Shown here: piece after piece, positions 1-7,944 of the stretch | Layout: each line of letters opens with the position of its first letter | Numbering within the stretch: the stretch's first letter is position 1 | From: JANMEX01 sp031422915 | GTDB lineage: Bacteria > Pseudomonadota > Alphaproteobacteria > Rhizobiales > Rhizobiaceae | NCBI GenBank assembly: GCA_031422915.1 | Contig: JANPEK010000167.1 | Span: forward strand, 1 to 14,184 | Length of the DNA: 14,184 nt | Reading direction: 5' to 3' | The notes under the pieces: generated by a model | What the model saw: only the letters and a program-made list of their open reading frames with translations | The model's database searches: none | Told to the model about the DNA's origin: nothing | Position numbers and translations under genes: made by a program

Positions 1-653
1 GAGAGATGGCTTGGATGCGGGCGATATTGCAGAGCATCGATGACCAGTACATCCAAATTTTGAAGCTGGTCGACAGTTTCCGACGGAAAATTTGAGACGT
101 CGGAACAATAGGCAAAATTGCCGATGCGAAATCCCAGCGACACGATTGAGCCATGAACCTGAGTCAGCGGTTCAAACTTGATCGTCCCGCCATTGCCTGA
201 CAATTCAAAGGCCTCGCCATGTGTGATCTCATGCGCCAAAACGATTGCAGGATACGCACTATCTGCTGGTTTTTCAAAGCAGTAGCCGAAACTCTCGCGC
301 AATCGCTGTAACGAATAAGCGTCGGCGTAGACATCAATGCGGCGTTTCTTCTCAAGCCAGAAGCCGCGCAGGTCATCGATGCCATGGATGTGGTCGGCGT
401 GGGAGTGTGTGTAAACCACGCCGTCCAACTGCCGGACGTTGGCGGTAATCATCTGGTCGCGAAAATCAGCGCCTGTGTCGATAACCACGGTCGTTTTACT
501 GCCGTCCTGCGCAATGCGCTCGACCAGCAACGACGCGCGGCGGCGGCGGTTTTTGGGGTTCGCCGGGTCGCAGGCTCCCCAATCACCGGTGATGCGCGGA
601 ACGCCCGGAGACGAGCCGCAGCCGAGGATGGTGAAGCGCATCCGGTCTGGCAT
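1..653 (-). CDS. MBL-fold metallo-hydrolase (PhnP-like), 3' end cut by window edge
   Basis: Metallo-beta-lactamase-fold hydrolase, probably a phosphodiesterase-like enzyme with a dinuclear metal site. The minus frame is open from an ATG at 653 to the left edge, giving 217 codons, so the C-terminus is missing. The N-terminus has the family's GCGSSPGVPR turn (residues 11-20). The metal motif THSHADH lies at residues 82-88, followed by HGIDD. Further ligands are visible in VHGS and YCSDVSNF, and the last residues (DALQYRPHPSH) match the conserved stretch before the final ligand histidine. A second in-frame ATG at 641 (MRFTILGCG) is an alternative start. The gene begins 2 nt after the TatD stop, so it is almost certainly co-transcribed with tatD. 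The resemblance is to PhnP (cyclic ribose phosphate phosphodiesterase), but no phn gene is nearby, so the substrate is unknown. Confidence 0.9.
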   Translation of the reverse strand, partial: MPDRMRFTILGCGSSPGVPRITGDWGACDPANPKNRRRRASLLVERIAQDGSKTTVVIDTGADFRDQMITANVRQLDGVVYTHSHADHIHGIDDLRGFWLEKKRRIDVYADAYSLQRLRESFGYCFEKPADSAYPAIVLAHEITHGEAFELSGNGGTIKFEPLTQVHGSIVSLGFRIGNFAYCSDVSNFPSETVDQLQNLDVLVIDALQYRPHPSHL

Positions 654-655
654 CG

Positions 656-1453
656 CTAAGCCGCGTACGGGTTGAGGTTTGCCGGAACCTTGGAAAACAG
701 CCGGAAGAAATTGCCCGTTGTCAAACGCGCAACCTCGTCATCGTCAACGCCAATCGTATCGGCCAGAACCTTCGCAGTTTCAGCCACATACGATGGTTCG
801 TTGCGCTTGCCGCGATGCTTCTGCGGCGCAAGATATGGCGCGTCGGTTTCGACAAGCAGGCGCTCATGCGGCACCGTCGCGGCAATTGCCCGAATATTTT
901 CAGAACGTTTGAACGTCAGAATTCCAGAGAAGGAGACGTAGCCGCCGAGTTCAACTCCTACGTCGGCGAGGCGCTGGCCGGAGGAGAAACAATGGAGCAC
1001 GAACGGGAAAGCCCCCTTCCCTGTTTCCTCAGTCAGGATCGTCTCCATATCGACGTCAGCGTCACGGGCATGAATCATTAACGGCAGGCCAGTAGCGCGT
1101 GCCGCCTCAATGTGGATGCGCAACCCCTCCGCCTGTGCATCGCGCGGTGCCTTGTCGTAATAGTAGTCAAGACCGGCTTCGCCGATGGCAACGCATTTGG
1201 AATGTGCTGAAAGGTCGATGATGTCTGCGGCAGGAATTCCACGCTCTTCGCCTGCGCCGTGCGGGTGGGTTCCGACCGAATGAAACACGTTCGGATAGCG
1301 CCCGGAAATTGCACGAATCTCGTCGATCTTCCGCACGCGCGTGCCGATGGTAACCATCAGCCCGACACCGGCCTCTTCTGCCCGTGCGACGATGGAATCG
1401 CGTTCGTCTGCGAAGTCGGGGAAGTCGAGATGGCAATGGCTATCGACCAGCAT
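656..1453 (-). CDS. TatD family metal-dependent hydrolase (DNase)
   Basis: TatD-family hydrolase with a TIM-barrel amidohydrolase fold. Members are Mg-dependent DNases/exonucleases, implicated in DNA repair or degradation. The protein has 265 residues, normal for the family. Metal and catalytic residues are all visible: H6 and H8 in DSHCHLDF, E92 in GEAGLDYYY, H128 in MIHAR, H154 in LHCFS and D204 in VETDAPYLAP. I place the start at ATG 1453, which shares its A with the metG stop (TGATG). A GTG directly in front, at 1456, would add one residue. The stop at 656-658 lies 2 nt before the MBL-fold gene. This overlap arrangement indicates translational coupling with metG. The metG-tatD-MBL order is a familiar one in alphaproteobacteria. 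The physiological substrate cannot be read from sequence. Confidence 0.95.
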   Translation of the reverse strand: MLVDSHCHLDFPDFADERDSIVARAEEAGVGLMVTIGTRVRKIDEIRAISGRYPNVFHSVGTHPHGAGEERGIPAADIIDLSAHSKCVAIGEAGLDYYYDKAPRDAQAEGLRIHIEAARATGLPLMIHARDADVDMETILTEETGKGAFPFVLHCFSSGQRLADVGVELGGYVSFSGILTFKRSENIRAIAATVPHERLLVETDAPYLAPQKHRGKRNEPSYVAETAKVLADTIGVDDDEVARLTTGNFFRLFSKVPANLNPYAA

Positions 1454-2997
1454 CACGCGCCGCCTTCCGCCTCAACATAGCGCGGGAAGATGCCTGTTGG
1501 CACCGGGAGTGGCGTACTGGCCATCAGCGCGCCTGAAGCACCCGCATGGGCGAAGGTGCGCTGGTCTTGCGCTACGGCGACGAGATCAAGCAGCTTGGAA
1601 GCGGACTGCGGGATCACTGCCTGACATTGGATGGCAATGCGGCGGATGACTTCGGCTGTGGTGTAAAGCACTGTCGCCATGCGGGCCGGATCGGTCTTCT
1701 TCAGTGCCCACGGCTCTTGCCCTGCGAAATAGCGGTTGGCCTCGGCAACCACGGCGAAAGTTGCGGCGACGGCGGTATGGATCGACTGTTCGGCCATTGC
1801 CGCGCGCGCGCTGACCAGCGCGGCGTCGGCCATGTCGAGGATCGCCTGATCGTCAGCGTTCAATGCGCCGGGTTCCGGCACTTTTCCGTCGCAGTTCTTG
1901 TTGATCATCGACAGCGAACGTTGCGCGAGATTGCCAAGGTCGTTGGCAAGATCTGCATTGGTGCGGTTGACGATGGCGTCGTGACTGTATGAGCCGTCCT
2001 GCCCGAAAGGCACTTCACGCATGAAGAAATAGCGAACCTGATCGAGGCCGTAATGCTCGACCATCGCGAACGGATCAATCACATTGCCGACCGACTTCGA
2101 CATTTTCTCGCCGCGGTTATAGAGGAACCCGTGCGCGAACACGCGCTTTGGCAATTGAATACCTGCAGACATAAGAAATGCGGGCCAGTAGACGGCGTGG
2201 AAGCGGACAATATCCTTGCCAATGATGTGGGTGGCAGGCCAGTACGACCAGCGCGGATTGTCGGTGTCGGGGTAGCCCGCGGCAGTAATGTAGTTGGTCA
2301 GCGCGTCAACCCAGACATACATGACGTGGCCGTCATTGCCCGGAACCTTGATGCCCCAGTCAAACGTCGTGCGTGACACGGACAGATCGCGCAGACCTGA
2401 CTTCACGAAGCTCGCAACCTCGTTGCGGCGCTCGTTAGGGCCGACGAAATCCGGATTGCTTTCGTATAGCGCCAAGAGCTTGTCGCCATAGGCTGATAGC
2501 TTAAAATAATAGCTCTCTTCCTCAACCCATTCGACCGGCGAGCCAAGCGGTTCGCGGCGCACGCCCTCTTCACTGACACTTGTTTCACCTTCATCAAAAT
2601 ACGCTTCCTGGCGCACCGAATACCAGCCGCCGTAAGTATCGAGATAGATGTCGCCATTGCCGACCATCTTGTCCCATAGATGCTGGCACGCGATGCGGTG
2701 CCGCTCCTCGGTGGTGCGGATGAAATCATCGTTGGAGCAATTGAGAACAGTAAGCATCTTTCGGAAGACAGCGGAGTTGCGATCAGCAAGTTCAATCGGC
2801 GAAATACCGTCCTTGACTGCCGTCTGCTGCATCTTCTGGCCATGCTCATCTGTACCTGACAAAAAGAACACGTCTTTGCCGTCAAGCCTTTGAAATCGCG
2901 CCAAGACGTCAGTGGCAATGGCAGTGTAGGCGTGGCCGATATGCGGAACGCCATTGGGGTAGAAAATGGGAGTGGTGATGTAAAACTTCTCGCGCAT
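1453..2997 (-). CDS. metG: Methionyl-tRNA synthetase
   Basis: Class I aminoacyl-tRNA synthetase that charges tRNA-Met for initiation and elongation in the cytoplasm. The protein has 514 residues, the usual size for the short bacterial form without the C-terminal dimerisation/tRNA-binding extension. Class I signatures are intact: PHIGH at residues 18-22 and KMSKS at 298-302, with LSGTDEHG at 47-54 and YVWVDALTNYI forming the methionine pocket region. The connective-peptide segment around 121-135 (TYGGWYSVRQEAYF) has no CxxC pairs, so this is the form without zinc knuckles. The C-terminal third is the helical anticodon-binding domain, with NRYFAGQEPWALKK as a recognisable landmark. The start is ATG 2997. 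The stop overlaps the tatD start. A 57-nt gap separates it from holB upstream, and I see no convincing terminator there. Confidence 0.98.
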   Translation of the reverse strand: MREKFYITTPIFYPNGVPHIGHAYTAIATDVLARFQRLDGKDVFFLSGTDEHGQKMQQTAVKDGISPIELADRNSAVFRKMLTVLNCSNDDFIRTTEERHRIACQHLWDKMVGNGDIYLDTYGGWYSVRQEAYFDEGETSVSEEGVRREPLGSPVEWVEEESYYFKLSAYGDKLLALYESNPDFVGPNERRNEVASFVKSGLRDLSVSRTTFDWGIKVPGNDGHVMYVWVDALTNYITAAGYPDTDNPRWSYWPATHIIGKDIVRFHAVYWPAFLMSAGIQLPKRVFAHGFLYNRGEKMSKSVGNVIDPFAMVEHYGLDQVRYFFMREVPFGQDGSYSHDAIVNRTNADLANDLGNLAQRSLSMINKNCDGKVPEPGALNADDQAILDMADAALVSARAAMAEQSIHTAVAATFAVVAEANRYFAGQEPWALKKTDPARMATVLYTTAEVIRRIAIQCQAVIPQSASKLLDLVAVAQDQRTFAHAGASGALMASTPLPVPTGIFPRYVEAEGGA

Positions 2998-3054
2998 GTA
3001 AGGTCCGTAAAATTGTGCTGTTGCCGGACAGATAGAGCATGGACGGCGTGAATG

Positions 3055-4113
3055 CTATCCCGCCATCCGCCCGGTAGTTGCGGCGTGCACGCTTTGCAGC
3101 ACCTCGATCAACGTCTGGCGGCGATCAAGATTGAAACGCATGCCCTCGGCAATCTTTGCCGACAAGGATGCGTGCAGAGACGCGAGTGAGGACGCACGTA
3201 CGCTGTCAGATGTCGCCGCTTCGCCTGCGCGACTTGCCGTCATGCTGAGGAGATAATCGGTAAGCAGCAAATAAAGCGGCTCGCCGTCGCGGGTGGCCAA
3301 CGCTTCGCCGATTTTCAAGGCACTGGATGCGTCAAAGCGCTGACCTGCAAGCACTTTGTCTGCTGCATCAAGGATTTCCAGGCCCCCACCGTCCGACAGT
3401 ATCGCAGCGATCCGTGGCGACCCGCCAGACTGCATAATGAGCCGCTCAAGTTCGGTGCCGGTGCGTTTTTGCGTGATGCCAAGATGCTCAAGTGCGTCAC
3501 GCATCGTTCCTTCACTCAACGGCGAAAAGCGCAGGTGCAGACAGCGCGAGCGAATTGTCGGCAACAGACGTCCGGACGAATGGGCGATCAGGATGAACAA
3601 TGTGCGCGGTGTCGGCTCTTCAAGGTTCTTCAGCAAGGCATTGGCAGCATTGGCATTCATGTCATTGACCGGATCGATGATCACAATCTTCTGGCCATTG
3701 CCCGGAACCGTGAGCGACAGGAAGTGATTGATCCGACGTGTCTCGTCGATTGTTACCTGCGTCTTGAACTTGCCGGTCTTTGCATCAACAGGCCGGGTCA
3801 GAACGAGAACCTGATTGTGGGAACCCATGGCAATCTGGTGCGCCAGACCGCTGTCAGGATTTTTATCCAGCAACTGCGGCGCGTTCGACCAATCAGGATT
3901 GGCAATGATGTGCCGCGCAAACAGAAACGCCAACGAAGCCTTGCCGATACCCGGTGCGCCATCGAACAGCAGCGCATGGTGCAGTTTGCCGGACCGATAT
4001 GCGCTGGCGAGGAATTGTGACTGTTCCTCATGACCGAAAACAACTTCTGCCAAGGACGGAGCGGCAAATCCGGGAATGCTGTCGTGGCTGTCAGGAACGT
4101 CGCCCTCAATCAT
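3055..4113 (-). CDS. holB: DNA polymerase III delta' subunit
   Basis: AAA+ clamp-loader subunit delta' of the replicative DNA polymerase. Together with tau/gamma and delta it opens the beta clamp on DNA. The protein has 352 residues. The N-terminal AAA+ core carries a well-preserved Walker A (GAPGIGKAS, residues 52-60), a Walker B-like strand (KIVIIDPVNDM, from 142), the family stretch NANAANALLKNLEEP (153-167) and the SRC motif (189-191). The C-terminal half is helical, as in the clamp-loader collar. The E. coli-type four-cysteine zinc module is absent between the Walker motifs, and the P-loop is more complete than in E. coli delta', which does not bind ATP. I regard both as common variation in alphaproteobacteria. 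The start ATG at 4113 overlaps the tmk stop by 4 nt (ATGA), indicating coupling. The tmk-holB pairing is itself a strong family clue. Confidence 0.95.
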   Translation of the reverse strand: MIEGDVPDSHDSIPGFAAPSLAEVVFGHEEQSQFLASAYRSGKLHHALLFDGAPGIGKASLAFLFARHIIANPDWSNAPQLLDKNPDSGLAHQIAMGSHNQVLVLTRPVDAKTGKFKTQVTIDETRRINHFLSLTVPGNGQKIVIIDPVNDMNANAANALLKNLEEPTPRTLFILIAHSSGRLLPTIRSRCLHLRFSPLSEGTMRDALEHLGITQKRTGTELERLIMQSGGSPRIAAILSDGGGLEILDAADKVLAGQRFDASSALKIGEALATRDGEPLYLLLTDYLLSMTASRAGEAATSDSVRASSLASLHASLSAKIAEGMRFNLDRRQTLIEVLQSVHAATTGRMAG

Positions 4114-4754
4114 GACGCCACCTTTGCTTGCTTCAGCAACTCCGTAACATGGCCAAGAATCGTTGCGGCAACCTTTTCCGGATCGACACCGGCGTCGATG
4201 ACCTTGCAGCGCTTGGGCTCGCGCTTGGCTATATCCAGAAACGCATCGCGCCGCCGCCTGTGCAAAGCAATGGTCTCTTTTTCGTAACGGTCAGCGGGCC
4301 CAGACCGGCGCTTGGCGGCCCGTTCAAGGCCAATGGCTGGGTCAATGTCGAGGATCAACGTCAGATCCGGCGACATCCCGTTTATCGCCACCTCCTCCAG
4401 CTCCCGCATGAATTCGGTGTCGAGGCCCCCTGTTACACCCTGATAGACACGACTTGAATCCATGAAGCGGTCACACAGCACGATCTTGCCAACCTCGACT
4501 GCGGGCCGGATAATTTGCTCTACGTGATCGTTGCGCGCCGAGGCGAAAAGAATGGCCTCCATCTCCGGGCCAAGCTTTTCGGCGGCCCCTGACAACAGCA
4601 CATGACGGACTGCTTCAGCGCCCGGTGAGCCACCTGGCTCACGGGTGACAAGAATGTCAAAGCCGCGCGCTTTCAACACTTCTGCCAGCCTCGTGATCTG
4701 CGTTGACTTGCCCGCACCCTCGCCGCCTTCAAATGTGATGAAATGTCCGCGCAC
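4110..4754 (-). CDS. tmk: Thymidylate kinase (dTMP kinase)
   Basis: Phosphorylates dTMP to dTDP with ATP, the committed shared step to dTTP in both de novo and salvage synthesis. The protein has 214 residues, typical for the family. The P-loop GGEGAGKST is at residues 10-18 and the TREPGG substrate motif at 37-42. The DRF motif (95-97) is followed by SSRVYQG (100-106). The lid stretch RAAKRRSGPADRYE carries several arginines. The start is a GTG at 4754, giving MRGHFITFEGGEG, the family's normal N-terminus. The ribosome site is weak: an AAGGA lies about 14 nt upstream. The stop overlaps the holB start as ATGA. About 93 nt separate it from the upstream carboxypeptidase gene, and in that gap I see only a poor promoter-like pair. 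Confidence 0.97.
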   Translation of the reverse strand: MRGHFITFEGGEGAGKSTQITRLAEVLKARGFDILVTREPGGSPGAEAVRHVLLSGAAEKLGPEMEAILFASARNDHVEQIIRPAVEVGKIVLCDRFMDSSRVYQGVTGGLDTEFMRELEEVAINGMSPDLTLILDIDPAIGLERAAKRRSGPADRYEKETIALHRRRRDAFLDIAKREPKRCKVIDAGVDPEKVAATILGHVTELLKQAKVAS

Positions 4755-4847
4755 GTTTGATCCGCTTGTCCTTATCGCCCCAGAATTCAGGCTCGGTGGG
4801 TCTTAAGCGGCGGCCAGACAGTTTGCAACGATTTGCGCAGTGCCGTC

Positions 4848-6002
4848 CTATAGCGCTCTCATCCAGCCAGTCGCCAGTTCCTTGACTGCGCTCAATGCCC
4901 GGTCTGTCAGACTGCCAACGCCAACGTCGCCGAGTGCCAGAACGGGGGTGACCTGTATGAGCGTGTCGCCGGAATAGACATTCAACTGGCCGATTTCCTG
5001 ACCCTTTTGCACCGGCGCGATCACTGGCCCTTGGTAGGAAACATGAGCCTTCAGGCGAAGGCGGTTTTGCGTGGCGACGAGTATCGACACCGGCTTTTCA
5101 GAGCCGACAGGAACGCTCATGCCGGTGCCGCCGAATACGCTTGCCTCGCCCATGATCTCGCCAGCCTCAAACAGCGAGACTTTGGTGAAGGCGGACTGGC
5201 CCCATTCGAGCATCTTTCGCGCCTCTTCCGCGCGCTCCTTGTCTGTCGCAAGGCCGCTCATCGCCATGAACAGGCGAACACCGTCGCGTTCCGCTGAACC
5301 GACAATCGCGTAGCCGGATTCTTCAGTGAACCCGGTCTTCATGCCGTCCGTACCAATGTTAAGCGCAAGCAGCGGATTGCGATTGCGCTGGATGATTTTG
5401 TTCCAAGTAAATTCGCGCTCGGAATAGATTTTGTAGTAGTCGGGATATTCCCGCCAGATATGAGCGCCCAGTGTCACCAGATCGCGCATCGTAACCTTTT
5501 GCCCGGGAGCTGGCAGGCCGCTTGCGTTTCGGAAAACGGATTTGGCCAACCCGAGAACTTGTGCGCGTTCATTCATCATCGTGGCGAACGCCGGTTCGCT
5601 GCCCGCAAAGCCTTCGGCAATGATGATGCAGGCGTCATTGGCGGACTGGATGATTGTGCCGCGGATCAGATCAGCGAGCGGGATCGACGACTTGAGTTCG
5701 GCAAACATCGTGGACGTGCCGGACGGAGCGCCGCCGGTGCGCCAAGCGTTTTCACTCACAGGGAACACTTCGTTGATGGTGCGACGGCCGGTTTTCAGCG
5801 CATGAAAGACGACTTCCATGGTCATCATTTTTGCCAGTGAAGCAGGCGGCACCGGCGTATCGGCATCTTTCTCGAACAATACTGTTCCTGTGATTGCATC
5901 AATCATGAAGGCCTGTTTGGCCTTGGTGTCGAGAAGCTGCGCCTGCGCGGTCGATCCGGCGAACAGCAACAGGCAGAAAAGCATGTGTTTCAAAGCAGTC
6001 AT
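4848..6002 (-). CDS. D-alanyl-D-alanine carboxypeptidase (PBP5/6-like, S11 family)
   Basis: Periplasmic low-molecular-weight penicillin-binding protein that removes the terminal D-Ala from peptidoglycan pentapeptides. It has 384 residues from the ATG at 6002. That start gives a clean signal peptide (MTALKHMLFCLLLF..., cleavage after AQA near residue 21). A 12-residue extension to a TTG at 6038 would spoil the signal, so I rejected it. Active-site motifs are complete: SLAK (S55, K58), SAN (120-122) and KTG (222-224). A beta-rich C-terminal domain follows from about residue 265. The last 20 residues (LTDRALSAVKELATGWMRAL) could form the amphipathic membrane-anchoring helix of PBP5-type enzymes. 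It sits 65 nt downstream of the rlpA-like gene and upstream of tmk, the usual order in rhizobia. Which dac paralogue it is (dacA, dacC or dacF) cannot be told. Confidence 0.95.
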   Translation of the reverse strand: MTALKHMLFCLLLFAGSTAQAQLLDTKAKQAFMIDAITGTVLFEKDADTPVPPASLAKMMTMEVVFHALKTGRRTINEVFPVSENAWRTGGAPSGTSTMFAELKSSIPLADLIRGTIIQSANDACIIIAEGFAGSEPAFATMMNERAQVLGLAKSVFRNASGLPAPGQKVTMRDLVTLGAHIWREYPDYYKIYSEREFTWNKIIQRNRNPLLALNIGTDGMKTGFTEESGYAIVGSAERDGVRLFMAMSGLATDKERAEEARKMLEWGQSAFTKVSLFEAGEIMGEASVFGGTGMSVPVGSEKPVSILVATQNRLRLKAHVSYQGPVIAPVQKGQEIGQLNVYSGDTLIQVTPVLALGDVGVGSLTDRALSAVKELATGWMRAL

Positions 6003-6067
6003 GTGCCCAGACCTAATCCAGCACACGACGATCTTCAATTGGAATTCCGGCCTAGATCAACAGGTGC

Positions 6068-7306
6068 TCAGCGGACGACAAACGCGTCATCAAAACCGCT
6101 ATTCCAAAGCGATTTAAGCACGCCATCAATCGTGCTACCCTTCTTGGGCAACGCATAAACCGAGATTGCGCCGTCAGTGTCCGTTTCGGTCTTGATGGTC
6201 GCAAGACGGGCCAGATTTTGCGTCACGCCCTTGACCGTCTTCCGGTCAAAGACGCCCACAAGGATGCGCTCGGGTTCGCTGGATGCCTTCCAGTCATTGT
6301 TGTCGCTGAGACCCATGACTGAAAACGCATTCGACGCCACATGGCTGGCGGCAACGCGTTCGTCAGCATAACCGGACAACAGCGCCACTTCCGCCGCATC
6401 CGGACATGCTTCGATGTCAACGCAGACTTCCGGCCGCGCAGCCGGCAAGGGAATGGCAGTTGGCAACTGCGTGGCATCCGCAGACAAAGGCTCAAAGGGA
6501 TCGTACGGCTGTTGTGAACCAACGATGACGGGTGCCGGTGCTGGCTGTGTGTTTGTGAGAGCCAAGGCCGCTGTTGAATAGTCCTGACCGCCAGTATTCA
6601 TGGCGACCATGACGCCCGGGCTCAGTTCGGCAGGGTTTCCGGTTCCCGGACGATACGACGCCATCAGAAAGTCATCATCCGCGCCATTGACAGGAGCGCG
6701 TCCAACATACTCCACGACAACCTGCGCCGTGCCGCTTGAAGTATAGTCCAGAAGCTGGGCGGCGCGCTTGGACAGGTCTATCAGCCGGTTGTGGGCGTAA
6801 GGACCGCGGTCATTGACACGCACAATCACTGAAGTGCCATTTTTCTTGTTGGTCACACGGGCATAGCTTGGCAACGGCATTGTCGGATGGGCGGCGGACA
6901 GATGGTTCATGTCGTAGATTTCGCCATTGGCAGTCAAACGGCCATGAAAGGCGTCGCCATACCACGAGGCAGTGCCTGCGGCTTTATAGTCCTGGACTTC
7001 CTTGGGATAATACCACTTGCCCTTGATCTTGTAGGGCCTGCCGATCTGGTCCCTGCCCCCGCCGCGCGGCAGGCGTTTCATCTTCATGCCGGGGATCGAC
7101 GCCATCGCGACATTGACGACGCGCGGGCTGGCTTTGACGCCATAGGCCTTCTCGGAGAAATATTCCTTGGATTTGGACTTCTGCACCATTGTGACTTTGG
7201 GGCCATCTGAAGTGCAGGCCGTCAAGGCCAACGCACTGGCACACAGGATCCAAATGCCGCGCAATTTCGAGCGCTGTGCGGAAGTACCATCAATCCGTGA
7301 CGTCAT
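6068..7306 (-). CDS. rlpA: RlpA-type septal ring lytic transglycosylase with C-terminal SPOR-like domain, lipoprotein
   Basis: Probable outer-membrane lipoprotein that cleaves peptidoglycan glycan strands lacking stem peptides. The protein has 412 residues. A signal peptide ends in the lipobox LTAC, with the lipidated cysteine at C31. Residues about 88-115 carry the stretch GRPYKIKGKWYYP that precedes the RlpA domain in many alphaproteobacterial members. The double-psi beta-barrel domain starts at GTASWYG (111-117). E129, D132, H140 and D166 (VNDRGPY) match in spacing the residues I recall as important in Pseudomonas RlpA. A proline/alanine-rich linker of about 130 residues leads to a SPOR-like domain (about 344-412) that would bind denuded glycans at the division site. 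The start is ATG 7306. It lies 65 nt upstream of the D-Ala-D-Ala carboxypeptidase gene, in the same direction. The SPOR call rests on pattern, not a profile search. Confidence 0.9.
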   Translation of the reverse strand: MTSRIDGTSAQRSKLRGIWILCASALALTACTSDGPKVTMVQKSKSKEYFSEKAYGVKASPRVVNVAMASIPGMKMKRLPRGGGRDQIGRPYKIKGKWYYPKEVQDYKAAGTASWYGDAFHGRLTANGEIYDMNHLSAAHPTMPLPSYARVTNKKNGTSVIVRVNDRGPYAHNRLIDLSKRAAQLLDYTSSGTAQVVVEYVGRAPVNGADDDFLMASYRPGTGNPAELSPGVMVAMNTGGQDYSTAALALTNTQPAPAPVIVGSQQPYDPFEPLSADATQLPTAIPLPAARPEVCVDIEACPDAAEVALLSGYADERVAASHVASNAFSVMGLSDNNDWKASSEPERILVGVFDRKTVKGVTQNLARLATIKTETDTDGAISVYALPKKGSTIDGVLKSLWNSGFDDAFVVR

Positions 7307-7431
7307 GCTTTGTCAAACCCCAGTGATACCACCGTTGCCATCGCGCCCCCCGCATGACAATCGAATTCCCGTGCAACACCCACATGCGCAAGGAATGTTT
7401 TACACTGGATTAAACAATTGTGGCAGCACCG

Positions 7432-7455
7432 CGACATTGTCGTGGCGAAGCGCCA
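7432..7455. repeat. Two abutting palindromes in the gap upstream of rlpA
   Basis: Within the 163-bp gap 7307-7469, CGACATTGTCG (7432-7442) is an 11-bp palindrome with a single central base. It directly abuts TGGCGAAGCGCCA (7443-7455), a 5-bp stem with a 3-nt loop. They lie 15 nt beyond the stop of the small exported-protein gene and about 130 bp before the rlpA start. They could end transcription of the former (no T-run follows on the minus strand) or act as an operator for the latter. The rest of the gap shows only an 8-bp palindrome, ACAATTGT (7414-7421), and no clear promoter. Confidence 0.4.
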
Positions 7456-7469
7456 AAACAGGACAAAAT

Positions 7470-7853
7470 TCAGCCGCCTATCCAAGCTTTCCCGGTAAAA
7501 CCGTCATCGCGCTCCCACTTGAGCTGCTTGGCATCGACTTTCTCCAGTTTGAAGCACCACGTCTTGCCTTTGTACCAAGTCGGAAATTTTTGGCAAAGCT
7601 GGTCATTTTCGACCCACCACTTTCCGGTCTCCTTTGGCGTGAAGAACTTGGCCAAACCAGCCTTCGTGCCATCGCCCGTGACACTCCCGCCCACAGAATA
7701 GATCAGCGGGAATTCAATTCCCATCGTGGACAGCACCACATTCCGGCCGGATATGGTCTCGCGGATGGCGTCGTTTTGCATCGTTTCAGCTGACGCAATG
7801 GAAGGCAAGAAAACGGCAAGCAAAATCGTGGCGGCTAGTTTTGAGACAATCAT
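7470..7853 (-). CDS. Small exported protein of unknown function (DUF995-like pattern)
   Basis: The protein has 127 residues. The signal peptide is clear (MIVSKLAATILLAVFLPSIA, cleavage after ASA at residue 22), so it should be periplasmic or secreted. The mature part of about 105 residues is rich in tryptophan, with W at 79, 80, 93, 99, 113 and 124. It has just two cysteines, C87 and C100, which would suit one disulfide. The layout (a glycine-rich segment, GKWW, a cysteine, W..G..WC, then a final DG.TGKAW) resembles small DUF995-type alphaproteobacterial secreted proteins, but I cannot confirm the family. Translation from ATG 7853 is supported by GGAG 8 nt upstream. The gene stands alone between tRNA-Ser and rlpA in the same direction. 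Function unknown. Confidence 0.8.
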   Translation of the reverse strand: MIVSKLAATILLAVFLPSIASAETMQNDAIRETISGRNVVLSTMGIEFPLIYSVGGSVTGDGTKAGLAKFFTPKETGKWWVENDQLCQKFPTWYKGKTWCFKLEKVDAKQLKWERDDGFTGKAWIGG

Positions 7854-7871
7854 TGGCGGGGCTCCAACAGT

Positions 7872-7899
7872 TTGTGCTTGTTACGGCGAGAAGGCACAA
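7872..7899. repeat. Inverted repeat TTGTGC-N16-GCACAA upstream of the small exported protein
   Basis: Perfect 6-bp arms at 7872-7877 and 7894-7899 with a 16-bp spacer, 19 bp upstream of the ATG at 7853, between the tRNA and that gene. It could be an operator or a 5'-leader hairpin. Arms this short can arise by chance. Confidence 0.25.
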
Positions 7900-7944
7900 T
7901 CGGATTTGCTGGACGCGCCGATCAGTTAAGAGTTTGATGGAACC

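Noticed and set aside
3055..4113. holB read as the gamma/tau subunit (dnaX) because of its good Walker A.
   Set aside because: The length, the SRC region, the lack of zinc cysteines and the tmk linkage fit delta' better.
6003..6038. A 12-residue N-terminal extension of the D-Ala-D-Ala carboxypeptidase from a TTG at 6038.
   Set aside because: It would bury the signal peptide behind polar residues. ATG 6002 gives a normal signal peptide.
7303..7485. A 60-codon minus-strand open frame between the small exported protein and rlpA.
   Set aside because: It overlaps both neighbours, has no ribosome site or recognisable domain, and runs through the palindromes.
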